Under the pieces are notes generated by a model. It did no database searches and was not told where the DNA came from. It saw only the letters and a list, made by a program, of their open reading frames with translations. From assembly GCF_001612985.1 (NCBI RefSeq), contig NZ_BDBM01000002.1, forward strand, positions 124,001 through 188,000: a stretch of 64,000 nt of DNA, read 5' to 3'. Both the position numbers and the translations under genes were made by a program. The stretch is from Nocardia gamkensis NBRC 108242 (GTDB lineage Bacteria > Actinomycetota > Actinomycetes > Mycobacteriales > Mycobacteriaceae). This document shows, in pieces, positions 39,336-47,983 of the stretch; the first letter of the stretch is position 1; each line of letters begins with the position of its first letter.

Positions 39336-41077
39336 CAGGCGCTCGATCGTCCGCGCGCGTGCTCGACGACCAGTCTGTGCAGTACTTTTGCCGGTCCGCA
39401 GGCGCCCTCGCCGCGCAGTTCGACTTCGGTGAACCCTTCGACCACCGCCGCTCGGGGGTCGAAGCGGTCGCCGGAGAAGCACGCTCGGATCAGTTGGGCA
39501 CGCCATTGCCGGTAACCGCGGACGATCGCGGCGAGTGTGTCACCGCGGTCCCACGGCCCGCTGATGCGCTGGTACTCCATGAGCAACGACCGATGCGCGG
39601 ACTGCCGGACCCGGGGCCCCGCACCCGCTTCGAGAATCCGGCCGAGGTCGTGCACGATGGTCGAATACATCGGCCGCTCACCGGATCCGGCTACCCGCTC
39701 GCCCGATCGAATCGCGGTCTCGACTTTCTCTTCGAGCAGCGCCTGACTGGCCGCCGTGACACGGTCGAGCAGGATCCGCTCACCGGTGACCGGACCCTCC
39801 GCCTCCTGCGTCGCGCGAGCCGACGTCACACGCGACACCGCACCGTCCGGTAGGTCGGTGATCTCTATCCCGGCCAGCTCGATGTAGGGGTGTTTGCCGA
39901 GGATGCCGTCGACGGCCGCCGCGATTTCGTCGACCGTACGTCTGGATATTCCGGAGGTGTCGAATCCGGCTATCCGGAGCCCATGGCGAGCGGCGAGCTC
40001 CTGCGCGGCGGTCACCGCGTCCGGATCCGTCCGTATCCGGGAGCGCTTCGCTTCCGCCGGGGCCGGTTTCGGCTTGCGCCGTCTCGCGTCCTTGCCGGTT
40101 TTCCCGGGTTGGGCCGCGTCGGGCCGGGGACCCTTCCGGCGCGGCGGGTAGGCCTGGCCCGGTGATGGATTACCGGCGTTTCGCGACCACGGCGTGCCGG
40201 GTGCGTTTCGCATCCACGGCGAATCGGGCGGCCTCGTCCATCGGCCTTCCGGTGTTCGCTGGACGGGCCCCGGTTGCGGTGCGCCGGGTTTGGATGTCGC
40301 CGCCGCAGCGGGTGAGCCGGTGGCGGGCGGCGTGGCAGTGGCGGGGGACGCCGGGGTTCGCGCGGCCGGCGCGGCGCCTCGCGCGATCGGCGTCGCTCGG
40401 TCCGGAACCGAAGGCGTCGGGGTGGAGTTGGGTAACGGCTCCTGCTCGGGTGAGTCGGGTCCGCCGATTGAGCCGTATTCGCCGGGGCTCGCGCCGGGCA
40501 CGGTCGGATCCGCGGTCGGTTGGTAGCCGGGTTGCTCGGTTCCCTGCGCGGCGGTGGGGTCGTTTGCCGCAGCGGTGGGGTTGTACGCCGGAGCGGTGGA
40601 GTCGTAGGGCGGAGGGGTGGAGTCGTAGGGCGGGTTGGGCGAGGGGGAGTCGAGAGCGGAGTTCGGCTCGGCGGCATTCGGCGCGGAGACGGGTTGATAG
40701 GGAGCCGGGCTCCGCCATTGCGGCTGGTCGAACGGAGCGCTGCCGACCGGCCGCGCGGCGAACGGATCCTGATCGCGAAGTTGGGAGCCGAGGTTCTGGT
40801 CCTGGTCCCGCAGGACTTCGCCGGCGTCCGCGACGCTGCCGCTCATTCCGCGCAGATTGTGGACCAGGTTCTCGAAGCCGGTGATTCCCTTGTCGGCCGC
40901 GGGCTCGTAGCTGTCGCCGAAGATCCGGCCCGGCTCGTCGTCGCCCCAGCACTTTCCCTCGGCGGCGAGCCTCTGCTTCAGGCGCGCGAGTTCCTCCTGC
41001 GCCACGTCGGCGATCGCGGCGAGTTCCGGGGTCAGCGCTCGCAGCAGGTCGGTATCCACCCGCAACGACCGACCCAT
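39335..41077 (-). CDS. WXG100-like protein with degenerate metallopeptidase-like C-terminal domain
   Basis: The 580-residue protein starts with a ~100-residue WXG100-type helical hairpin (turn CWGDDEPG near residue 44, then FGDSYEPA). A ~250-residue Pro/Ser/Thr linker with PPYDST and AYNPT repeats follows, then an Arg/Lys-rich patch. The C-terminal ~220 residues resemble LF-type peptidase folds in exported toxins. Where HExxH is expected the sequence reads HDLGR (in STIVHDLGRILEAG), so catalysis is doubtful. Its stop overlaps the giant gene's ATG, so the two are coupled. It may be a secretion partner. Family calls are by eye. Confidence 0.8.
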   Translation of the reverse strand: MGRSLRVDTDLLRALTPELAAIADVAQEELARLKQRLAAEGKCWGDDEPGRIFGDSYEPAADKGITGFENLVHNLRGMSGSVADAGEVLRDQDQNLGSQLRDQDPFAARPVGSAPFDQPQWRSPAPYQPVSAPNAAEPNSALDSPSPNPPYDSTPPPYDSTAPAYNPTAAANDPTAAQGTEQPGYQPTADPTVPGASPGEYGSIGGPDSPEQEPLPNSTPTPSVPDRATPIARGAAPAARTPASPATATPPATGSPAAAATSKPGAPQPGPVQRTPEGRWTRPPDSPWMRNAPGTPWSRNAGNPSPGQAYPPRRKGPRPDAAQPGKTGKDARRRKPKPAPAEAKRSRIRTDPDAVTAAQELAARHGLRIAGFDTSGISRRTVDEIAAAVDGILGKHPYIELAGIEITDLPDGAVSRVTSARATQEAEGPVTGERILLDRVTAASQALLEEKVETAIRSGERVAGSGERPMYSTIVHDLGRILEAGAGPRVRQSAHRSLLMEYQRISGPWDRGDTLAAIVRGYRQWRAQLIRACFSGDRFDPRAAVVEGFTEVELRGEGACGPAKVLHRLVVEHARGRSSA

Positions 41078-41254
41078 ATCCCGGCAAACCCTTCACCTGC
41101 ATCAACGACACCGAGAGAAGACATTGTCCTCCCGGAGCAGCTCCGGCACCCGTGGCGTCTCTTCCCGAAGGTGGGAACGGAACGACGGGTGGGACCTGCT
41201 CGATTGTGTGCGCGCAGTCGCCGATCGAATCGGGCGGTTGCCGGTCGGGCCCTG

Positions 41255-41863
41255 TTACTTCTGCGGCGAACTCAGCGACGGTTGATGCAGGTCGAAGTAG
41301 GCGACGTCACCCATGAGGGCGTTCTCCTCCTCGAACAGCGACCGCAGATCGTCCGGTATCTCGATCTTCTCGCGTTCGCGGGCTTCGGCTTCGGAGGTGA
41401 AGTACACCGTCTCGATGAATCCGTCGTCGCCGTAGGTCGCCAGCGTGCCGCCGAGAATCTCCGGGCGTACCTCGTGCAACCGATCGCCCGACTGGGCCAG
41501 TATCTCGCGCATCCGTCCGGCGTCCCGGGTATGACCCTCCATGACCTGCACGAATCCGGCGCGGTCGGAGCCACCACCCATCCACTGCGTGACTTCGGCG
41601 CAGTCCATGAAGGTGACCGGCCCGTCGAAGCACTGCTCGGTCTCCCGCCACCAGGCGCCCTGCTCCGGGCGCTCGCTGTTGCGGCGGGCGGCCTCCTCGG
41701 ATTCGAATCGGGCGAGCGCGATGAAGGTGCCGTCGTCGCACAGTCCGCTGGTCGTGCCGAGATAGCCGACGGCTCCCGGCTTCAGTTCCTCGTTCCAGCG
41801 ATCCATGCACCGATTCAGTCGGGCGGGGTCGGCGGCCTTGCCTTGAATGACTTGGATGAACAT
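41255..41863 (-). CDS. Tandem ABM-like (dimeric alpha-beta barrel) protein
   Basis: The 202-residue protein holds two similar ferredoxin-like halves: FIQVIQGKAADPARLNRCMDRW (residues 2-23) and GFVQVMEGHTRDAGRMREIL (~residue 100 on). Each is followed by GDDGF/CDDGTF and a beta strand with Phe. This layout fits antibiotic-biosynthesis-monooxygenase-like folds fused in tandem. ATG 41863 is chosen because GAGGAGGA precedes it. It is 177 bases upstream of the WXG100-like gene on the same strand. Function unknown. Confidence 0.8.
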   Translation of the reverse strand: MFIQVIQGKAADPARLNRCMDRWNEELKPGAVGYLGTTSGLCDDGTFIALARFESEEAARRNSERPEQGAWWRETEQCFDGPVTFMDCAEVTQWMGGGSDRAGFVQVMEGHTRDAGRMREILAQSGDRLHEVRPEILGGTLATYGDDGFIETVYFTSEAEAREREKIEIPDDLRSLFEEENALMGDVAYFDLHQPSLSSPQK

Positions 41864-42029
41864 CGGTTCCTCCTCGAGCGGAGCGATCACTCCGCAGTGT
41901 CGCCGGGGCCGTCGCATCGTGGTCCACCGAGGGCGGGACACCGCACGGCCCGCGATCGCGGCCGGCGCACAGTCAATCGTTCGCCGCTCGGATGCCGCGC
42001 GCAAGTGCCGGATGCCGGGCCCCGCGCGG

Positions 42030-42362
42030 TCAGGCGGCGGGGAGGGGCGTGTGGGTGCGGCGGGATGCTTCGTTGTCGCGTTCGGTGATGCGGACGTACA
42101 GCCGGATCAGCACCTCGCGCAGGGTGACGCCGAGCTCAGCGGCGTGCAGGGCGGCCAGTTCCAGCGCGAGATCGCTGGTGAGCGTGCCGGGATCGCTGAG
42201 CATTTCGTCCAGCACCATCCCGGTGACCGCCTGATCGTGGGTCAGGACGACGGAGGGCAGCCAGCTGAGTTCCCACGCTGCGCCGGAGGACGAGGGAAGC
42301 AGCCGGGCGGTTTCCGGGCTGATGTCGCTGGTGATGATCGAATCGGTGATGTCGAGTGCCAT
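42030..42362 (-). CDS. Small hypothetical protein
   Basis: The 110-residue protein starts MALDITDSIITSDISPETARLL and is mostly helical, with an acidic N-terminus and a basic C-terminal tail. No membrane segment, signal or motif is seen. A GAGAGCG stretch precedes the ATG. It lies 166 bases upstream of the ABM-like gene on the same strand. I do not recognise a family. Confidence 0.65.
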   Translation of the reverse strand: MALDITDSIITSDISPETARLLPSSSGAAWELSWLPSVVLTHDQAVTGMVLDEMLSDPGTLTSDLALELAALHAAELGVTLREVLIRLYVRITERDNEASRRTHTPLPAA

Positions 42363-42986
42363 GATTCGCTCTCATTCACGCTGTTTCGAGATGACGTCGA
42401 CCCGCCGCTCGGCGGTTACCGTGTCCGAGCGCGATGGATTCGTCCGCCCTTCGGTCGTATCGGTGTCCGAATGCGTCGGGAGATCGGCGCGAGCGAGACG
42501 GCGGGGTGGTCTCACCTGGCCGCAGAGGATGCCGGGCCGCGCCATGACGAGGTATCCGCATCCGGCACCTCCTAGAGTTATCGGGCCACCGAGATCGGCA
42601 GGCCGGAAACCGTTGTGCCGAGACCGAATTGCGGTGACGTCGAGATCAAGGCTAGGTGCGGCCACATCTTGCTGTCAACGAAGCTTTAGCGCTTTGTGAT
42701 GATAGTAGATAAGCTTCAATGACTTTAGATAGTCACTTAGCCCAATACGCATCTGGAATCCGGGCAAATTTTGGTTTCTGCTGCGGGGTAAAGCTGGTGC
42801 GGTACGTTCCTGGGCTCATGTGGCAGCCCCCTTTCGCGGGGGAGTCGGATGCGGCTGGATCTCTGCTCTACAACGAAATTCGGCGAGCGCGATTCGTCGG
42901 ATGCCTGATGCCACTCGATGATTAGAATGATGCATCGTGACATGCCGTGAGCATGCGTATGCAAGGTGCAGGATGGGAGGCACGGG
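42363..42986. other. AT-rich non-coding region before the XRE operon
   Basis: No convincing gene is seen. Bases ~42660-42790 are strikingly AT-rich for this genome and include two AAGCTT words 30 bp apart and GACTttagatAGTC. This probably holds promoters for the divergent genes on each side. A 97-residue minus-strand frame at 42372-42665 has no recognisable features. Confidence 0.5.
42931..42963. promoter_or_regulatory. Imperfect inverted repeat, candidate XRE operator
   Basis: TGCATCGTGACATGC and GCATGCGTATGCA form an imperfect dyad 24 bases before the XRE start. XRE regulators commonly control themselves from such a site. Confidence 0.4.
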
Positions 42987-44036
42987 ATGGCTGGCTCCGG
43001 CTCGGATGAGCAGGTCGGCGATCTGGTCCGCAGGCTACGACTGGAACGCGGCTACACGCAGGCGGCGCTCGCCACCCGAGCGGGCTGTTCCCGCAGTCTG
43101 ATTCAGCAGATCGAGAACGGCAGCCGGATTCCGCCGCTCGCGCTGCGGGAACGCCTGAGCCTCGCCCTCGGCGCGGAACTGCCGACCGACGGCAGCGCCG
43201 ATCCCGCGACCGATCCGACCAGCAGCAACTACTACGACCTGCGGATGCGATTCAACGTCCTGCTCGGCAAGGACCCCGAATTGGTGTCGCGCGCACTGGG
43301 TATCGCGCAGAGCCTGATCGACGCATCCGGCGCGCGAGCGGAAATCGAACCGCTGCGCCTGGTCGCCGACCGGCAGTTGGAACGCGCCGAGGAGATCCTC
43401 GCGCAGATTCCCTCGCGCAGCGCCACGGTATGGGAATGGAACACCGTCACCGACTGGCTGACGATCCTGGAACAGGCCACCACGTCGGTGCGCGCGATCC
43501 ACACCGCCGACCTGGGCACGATCGGCGGCGACGTCGGCGACGACTATCACGCGGCGATCCTGCGCCTGGCCGACAAGGCCCATCCGCCGAAGATCGATGT
43601 GCGGCGGATGTACGTGCTCGACGACATCTCGGACGTCTGGCCCTATGACGACAAACTGTGGAAGCAGGCGCGCTCGGGCGTGGAGAGCGTGCTGGTCAAG
43701 CGCGAGTACGCCCGCAACGCGCAGAGCATGCTCGTGGTCGACGACCGCTACGTCGCGGTGGGCGAGTACGACTACTCGCGCCAGGCCCGGGTGGCGACGC
43801 GCTTCTCCGCGCTGAAGCACGACGTCGCGTTCGCGGTCCGGCGGTTCGAGAAACTCTACGACCTCCGGCGCGCCGGTTCGGCCATCGTGGTCGACCAGAT
43901 CGTCGCGCAACCGCCACTGGCGGAATTCGAACGACTCGCCGAGGGCAACTGCCGCAGCCTGTTCCGCGCCGCGCTCCAGGAGAAATGGAACACCATGCCC
44001 GCACCGGGAGACTCTTCAGAAGGCGAGGTTCCGTGA
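42987..44036 (+). CDS. XRE-family transcriptional regulator with long C-terminal sensor region
   Basis: The 349-residue protein has an N-terminal XRE HTH (LVRRLRLERGYTQAALATRAG...SLIQQIENGSRIP, residues ~9-50). The C-terminal ~250 residues are helical then mixed, ending in a region with VVDDRYVAVGEYDYSRQARVATRF, similar to the ligand or PLD-like fold of some regulators. ATG 42987 follows GGGAGG by 6 nt; the GTG at 42966 has no such site. It overlaps the PLP-enzyme gene (GTGA) and so probably controls its own operon. Confidence 0.85.
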   Translation: MAGSGSDEQVGDLVRRLRLERGYTQAALATRAGCSRSLIQQIENGSRIPPLALRERLSLALGAELPTDGSADPATDPTSSNYYDLRMRFNVLLGKDPELVSRALGIAQSLIDASGARAEIEPLRLVADRQLERAEEILAQIPSRSATVWEWNTVTDWLTILEQATTSVRAIHTADLGTIGGDVGDDYHAAILRLADKAHPPKIDVRRMYVLDDISDVWPYDDKLWKQARSGVESVLVKREYARNAQSMLVVDDRYVAVGEYDYSRQARVATRFSALKHDVAFAVRRFEKLYDLRRAGSAIVVDQIVAQPPLAEFERLAEGNCRSLFRAALQEKWNTMPAPGDSSEGEVP

Positions 44037-45472
44037 CTCAGAGCCACGTGCTCACCGATCCGCTCGCCGACCTGGCGATGCTGACCAATCGCTCCGAGGC
44101 CAGGAAACGGCTAGTGCGCGGGCACGTTTCGCGGGACGCCTGGTTCGCGGGGACCGGCGGCCTGCGCCACTCGGGCGTCATCGACGCCTACCACGGCGAG
44201 ACCGGCCGCGCCCCCGACGCGCACGCCGTCGCGGCGCTGGATCGGGCGTGGCGAGAGAGCCTGCACATCGCGCCCGCCGCGGAGTATCTCGACGGCAGGC
44301 TCTACGACAAGCGGCAGCCGTTGATCCTGCGGGAGCTGGCGGCCCGCAGGTTGTTCGGGCGCCTGTCACATCCGGTGGAAGGGGTCCCCGGCGTCCGGGT
44401 GCGCGCGGAAGAGGTGATCGTCTGCCCGTACTCGAGCACGATGCTGCTCGAGGAGGCCGTCGCGAGCCTGGCCAGGCCCGGCGGGGTGATCGTGTGCCCG
44501 GAGGGCTTCTACAAGAGCTCCAGCATCCACGTGGAGAAATTCGGCTTGCGGATCGTGTCGTGCCCGGTGGCCCCGGACGACGGGTTCAAGATCGACCCCG
44601 TCCGGCTGGCCCGCTGCCTCGACGGGCTGCGGGCGACGGGCGAGCTGTGCGGGGTGCTGCTCACGCTGCCGGGCAACCCGGTCGTCGCCGACTACACGGC
44701 CGTCGAGCTGGCGGAGATCGGACGGGTGCTGCTCGACTGTGGCGTCCCCGTCATCTGCGACATGGCCTTCGACCTGCTGGTGGCCTCGCACATCCCGGTC
44801 GCCGCGCTGCACGTGCCGACCGAGCAGGGCGTTCGGCGGCTCTACGACGTGGTGCTGACCATCACGGGCAACTCCAAGGGCTACAACGCCTTCGGCCCCT
44901 GCAAGATGGGTGCGGCATGCACGGGCGACAGCGCCTGGCTGGAGCGGATCCGGGAACGGCTCACCATCTCGTTCCAGCGCGAGACCACCCACCTGGCTCG
45001 CGCGATCCTCGAGCACACCTCCGAGGACTACTTCGCCCGCAACCACGCGCTGATGCGCGCGCAGATCGAGCGGGCGTGCGGCCACATCGCCGCGATCAAC
45101 ACGCGGCTCGGAGCGGAGATCCTGCGACCGCTGGGCAATCCGGAAGGAATGTTCGTCTCGGTGGTGTTCGATCGCGCGCTCCTCGACGCTGCGGGTGTAC
45201 ACACGAGTGCGCAGGTGGAAGACCTGCTGCTCGCCGTGGCCGGCGTCGACAGCGTCGCGCTCGACCGCACCGGCTCGCTACGACCCGGCGTCCGGTTGAA
45301 CGTTCTCGCTCCCCGCAAAGCGCCACGACACGAATCGCCCGCTTTGCTCGATGAACTCTTCGACCGGCTGGAGCAATTGATCCGCGATATCGCCGGCGGG
45401 CTCACCTATCGCGCCGCGCTCGCCGATCGCGGCCTGACCGCCTTGGTAGCGGAGCCCGGAGCCGCGCGGTGA
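44033..45472 (+). CDS. PLP-dependent aminotransferase, class I/II fold
   Basis: The 479-residue enzyme has the fold-type I layout. It shows VICPYSSTMLLEEAVASLARPGG in the cofactor loop region, LPGNPVVADYT, CDMAFDLLV as the PLP-ring Asp segment, and TGNSKGYNAFGP with likely Schiff-base Lys282. An N-terminal extension of ~90 residues precedes the core. GTG 44033 overlaps the regulator stop and its own stop overlaps the next gene (GTGA). The substrate is unknown. Confidence 0.85.
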   Translation: MTQSHVLTDPLADLAMLTNRSEARKRLVRGHVSRDAWFAGTGGLRHSGVIDAYHGETGRAPDAHAVAALDRAWRESLHIAPAAEYLDGRLYDKRQPLILRELAARRLFGRLSHPVEGVPGVRVRAEEVIVCPYSSTMLLEEAVASLARPGGVIVCPEGFYKSSSIHVEKFGLRIVSCPVAPDDGFKIDPVRLARCLDGLRATGELCGVLLTLPGNPVVADYTAVELAEIGRVLLDCGVPVICDMAFDLLVASHIPVAALHVPTEQGVRRLYDVVLTITGNSKGYNAFGPCKMGAACTGDSAWLERIRERLTISFQRETTHLARAILEHTSEDYFARNHALMRAQIERACGHIAAINTRLGAEILRPLGNPEGMFVSVVFDRALLDAAGVHTSAQVEDLLLAVAGVDSVALDRTGSLRPGVRLNVLAPRKAPRHESPALLDELFDRLEQLIRDIAGGLTYRAALADRGLTALVAEPGAAR

Positions 45473-46464
45473 TCGTCGGGGTGCTTCGCGAGACCGCGCG
45501 ACGGGAGACTCGTGTGGCGCTCACACCCGACGCGGTCCGCACGCTTTCGACGGCGGGACTTCGAGTGCTCGTGGAGGAAGGCGCGGGGCGAGGTGCGGGT
45601 TTCGCCGACGCGGCCTACCGGGCGGCCGGGGCGGACGTCGTCGGGGATCGCGCGGCGGTGTTCGAGCGCGCGGGCATCGTCGTCTGGGTGAAACCGCCCG
45701 CGTTCGACCTGGATTCGATGCCGTTGCGCGCGGGGACCACGCTGGTCGGCTTCCAGGATCCGCACTACCGTCGCGGCGAGATCGATCGGTTGCGTGGCCT
45801 CGGCATCGAATCGGTCGCCTTCGACCAGGTGCCGCGCGACGACTCGACCGCCGAGATCGATGCGCTGTCCGGGATGAGCCGGATCGCGGGTGCAGAGGGT
45901 TACGCCGAGGGCAGGCGGCTGCTCGCCCCCGCGCGGCTCACCCGTCCGGTCCGTGGCCTGGTGCTGGGGTGCGGGGCGGCCGGGCTCGCCGCGATCGCGG
46001 CCGCGCGCACGTTCGGCGACGAGAAGCCGACAGCGGTCGGTAACCGCCTCGCACAGCGGGCGGCCGCGTCGGCGGCGGGCGCCGGGCAGTTCGTGCCGAA
46101 CCGGGACGACAACGCGGCGCTGCTGGAATCGCTCGCCGCCGCGCCGCCCGACCTCGTCGTCTGCACCGCCGTGCACCGCGGATCCCCGGCGCCCCGCCTG
46201 CTCGGGCAGGCGGAGTTGGACCTGCTCGGCCCGGGGACCGTGATCGTGGATCTCGTGGCCAAGGCGGGCGGCAATTGCGTCGCGACCGTTGCCGACCGGA
46301 CGGTCACCCTGCCCAACGGCGTCGTCGTCACGCATCGCTCCAACTACCCGGCGAGCCGTCCGGCGGCGGCCAGTCGTGCGTACGCCGCGGCGACGGCCGC
46401 CATGGTGCTGCGGATCGCCGGAGAGCGCGGAAGTGCCTTGACGGTCGATGAGAACGTGTTCTAA
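45469..46464 (+). CDS. Alanine dehydrogenase / PNT-family NAD(P) dehydrogenase
   Basis: The 331-residue protein starts VIVGVLRETARRETRVALTPDAV, the AlaDH/PNT N-terminal signature, and has a Rossmann glycine loop LGCGAAGLAAIA near residue 165. It is shorter than alanine dehydrogenase or transhydrogenase alpha (~370 or more) and closer in length to carboxyethylornithine-synthase-type members. GTG 45469 is fixed by overlap with the aminotransferase stop. It likely makes or reduces an imine or keto acid linked to the aminotransferase. Confidence 0.75.
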   Translation: MIVGVLRETARRETRVALTPDAVRTLSTAGLRVLVEEGAGRGAGFADAAYRAAGADVVGDRAAVFERAGIVVWVKPPAFDLDSMPLRAGTTLVGFQDPHYRRGEIDRLRGLGIESVAFDQVPRDDSTAEIDALSGMSRIAGAEGYAEGRRLLAPARLTRPVRGLVLGCGAAGLAAIAAARTFGDEKPTAVGNRLAQRAAASAAGAGQFVPNRDDNAALLESLAAAPPDLVVCTAVHRGSPAPRLLGQAELDLLGPGTVIVDLVAKAGGNCVATVADRTVTLPNGVVVTHRSNYPASRPAAASRAYAAATAAMVLRIAGERGSALTVDENVF

Positions 46465-46472
46465 TTTTTGGC

Positions 46473-47240
46473 ATGCGCAGATTTGACGGCCGCCGCGTGG
46501 TGGTGACGGGAGCGGGATCCGGCATCGGTCAGGGCATCGCCCTGCGACTGCTGGACGAAGGGGCGCAGCTGGTCGCCGCCGACATCGATGCGGCGGGCTT
46601 GGCCACCACCGCGGACAAGGTGGGCGACGGCGCCGAGCGACTGCGAACGGTCGAGGTCGACACCGCCGATCCGGCGTCGGTGCGCACCGCCGTCGAAACG
46701 GCGCTCGAGTTCCTCGGCGGACTCGACGTGCTGGTCAACGCGGCGGGCATCCTTCGCCCCGCGCGCACCCATGAGATGCCGCTCGAGGTGTGGAACCAGG
46801 TGATCGGGGTGAATCTCACCGGCACCTTCCTGATGACCCAGGCCGCGCTGCCCGCTCTGCTGGACACCGGACGCGGCGTGGTGGTCAACATCTCCTCCAC
46901 CGCGGCGTTCAGCGCGGCGCCCTACCTGGCCTCCTACGCGGCGTCCAAGGGCGGTGTGAACGCTTTCACGCACGCCATCGCCTTGGAGTACGCCAAACAG
47001 GGCTTGCGCGCGGTGAACATCGTTCCGGCCGGCATCACCAGCGGTATCACGACGAAGTCCATCCTGGCCCAGCCCGAGGGTTTCGACCCGCAGTTGTTCT
47101 CCCGGATGACCGGGTGGCTCAATGGCGGCGCGCTCGGCTCTCCGGAGGACATCGCCGGGGTGGTCGCCATGGTCGCCTCCGATGACGGGCGGTACATGAC
47201 CGGCACCGAGATCCGGGTCGACGGCGGCGCGCTGATGTGA
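46473..47240 (+). CDS. SDR-family oxidoreductase
   Basis: The 255-residue classical short-chain dehydrogenase has the cofactor loop TGAGSGIG (residues ~12-19), NAAG, an active Ser in NISSTAAF, and YAASK with catalytic Tyr and Lys. An Asp at the end of strand 2 (AADIDAAG) suggests NAD preference. It starts 8 bases after the dehydrogenase and ends the XRE operon. One base separates its stop from the convergent methyltransferase stop. Confidence 0.92.
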   Translation: MRRFDGRRVVVTGAGSGIGQGIALRLLDEGAQLVAADIDAAGLATTADKVGDGAERLRTVEVDTADPASVRTAVETALEFLGGLDVLVNAAGILRPARTHEMPLEVWNQVIGVNLTGTFLMTQAALPALLDTGRGVVVNISSTAAFSAAPYLASYAASKGGVNAFTHAIALEYAKQGLRAVNIVPAGITSGITTKSILAQPEGFDPQLFSRMTGWLNGGALGSPEDIAGVVAMVASDDGRYMTGTEIRVDGGALM

Positions 47241-47241
47241 G

Positions 47242-47889
47242 TCAGCGGGGCGTCGCCACCAGAAGGTGGTGCGGAATCGGCGTATTCGCGAGCCGTCGAT
47301 GCTCGACCTGGCAGCCCGCCTGTTCCAGTGCCGCGATCACCTCCGGCACCGGGCGCAGGGTGAAGCCGTACGGGGTGAACGGCAGCTTCGCCATCGCGTC
47401 CGGATCTCCGATGCCGACCACCAGACGGCCACCCGGCCGGACCACGCGCGCGAGTTCGGCGCAGGCCGCTCGCAGGTCCGGCACGAAGTAGACGGTGTTG
47501 ACGGTGATCGCGGCATCGAGACTGTCGTCAGGCAAGGGCAGCGCGGTGAGCGAACCCTCGAGCAGCCGCAGGCGCCCGGACTCGATGTCGCTTCCGTGAC
47601 CGGAGCGGGCACGTGCCAGCATGTCCGCGGAGATCTCGACGCCGTGCACCACACCGTCCGCGCCGACCCGATCGAGCAGCAGCGAAAGCCCTGCGCCGCC
47701 GCCGAATCCGACGTCGGCCGCCGTGCCGCCGGGCGCGACGGACGCCGCCTCCACCGCACCGGCGATGGCGGCCTTGTTGCCTCGATTGAGCACGAAGGCG
47801 ATCCCTTTGCCGAGTACGCCGTGGGGATTTCCGAGCTGACCGGCGAGACTGGACAACAAGCGGGCCCGAACGGAGTTCATGGGCGCCAT
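47242..47889 (-). CDS. Class I SAM-dependent methyltransferase
   Basis: The 215-residue protein has the SAM-binding motif ADVGFGGGAGLSLLLD (residues ~58-73), VEISADMLARAR, and the LARVVRPGGRLVVG segment of type 11 methyltransferases. A second ATG three codons in (47880) is an equal start candidate. The substrate is unknown. It is convergent with the SDR gene. Confidence 0.88.
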   Translation of the reverse strand: MAPMNSVRARLLSSLAGQLGNPHGVLGKGIAFVLNRGNKAAIAGAVEAASVAPGGTAADVGFGGGAGLSLLLDRVGADGVVHGVEISADMLARARSGHGSDIESGRLRLLEGSLTALPLPDDSLDAAITVNTVYFVPDLRAACAELARVVRPGGRLVVGIGDPDAMAKLPFTPYGFTLRPVPEVIAALEQAGCQVEHRRLANTPIPHHLLVATPR

Positions 47890-47983
47890 CGTATCGGCCC
47901 GCCCGTACCGGACGGTGCGGCGAATGTCCGAATACTGTTCCGTTGGTATCCGTTCGACTACCGCGTTGTGAAGGACGACCTCG

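Noticed and set aside
38268..39515. 415-residue plus-strand frame over the N-terminus of the giant gene
   Set aside because: Shadow frame; the opposite strand encodes a coherent WXG100-like domain.
42719..42925. 68-residue frame in the AT-rich region before the XRE gene
   Set aside because: No ribosome site, starts inside the AT-rich stretch and shows no protein-like pattern; more likely promoter DNA.
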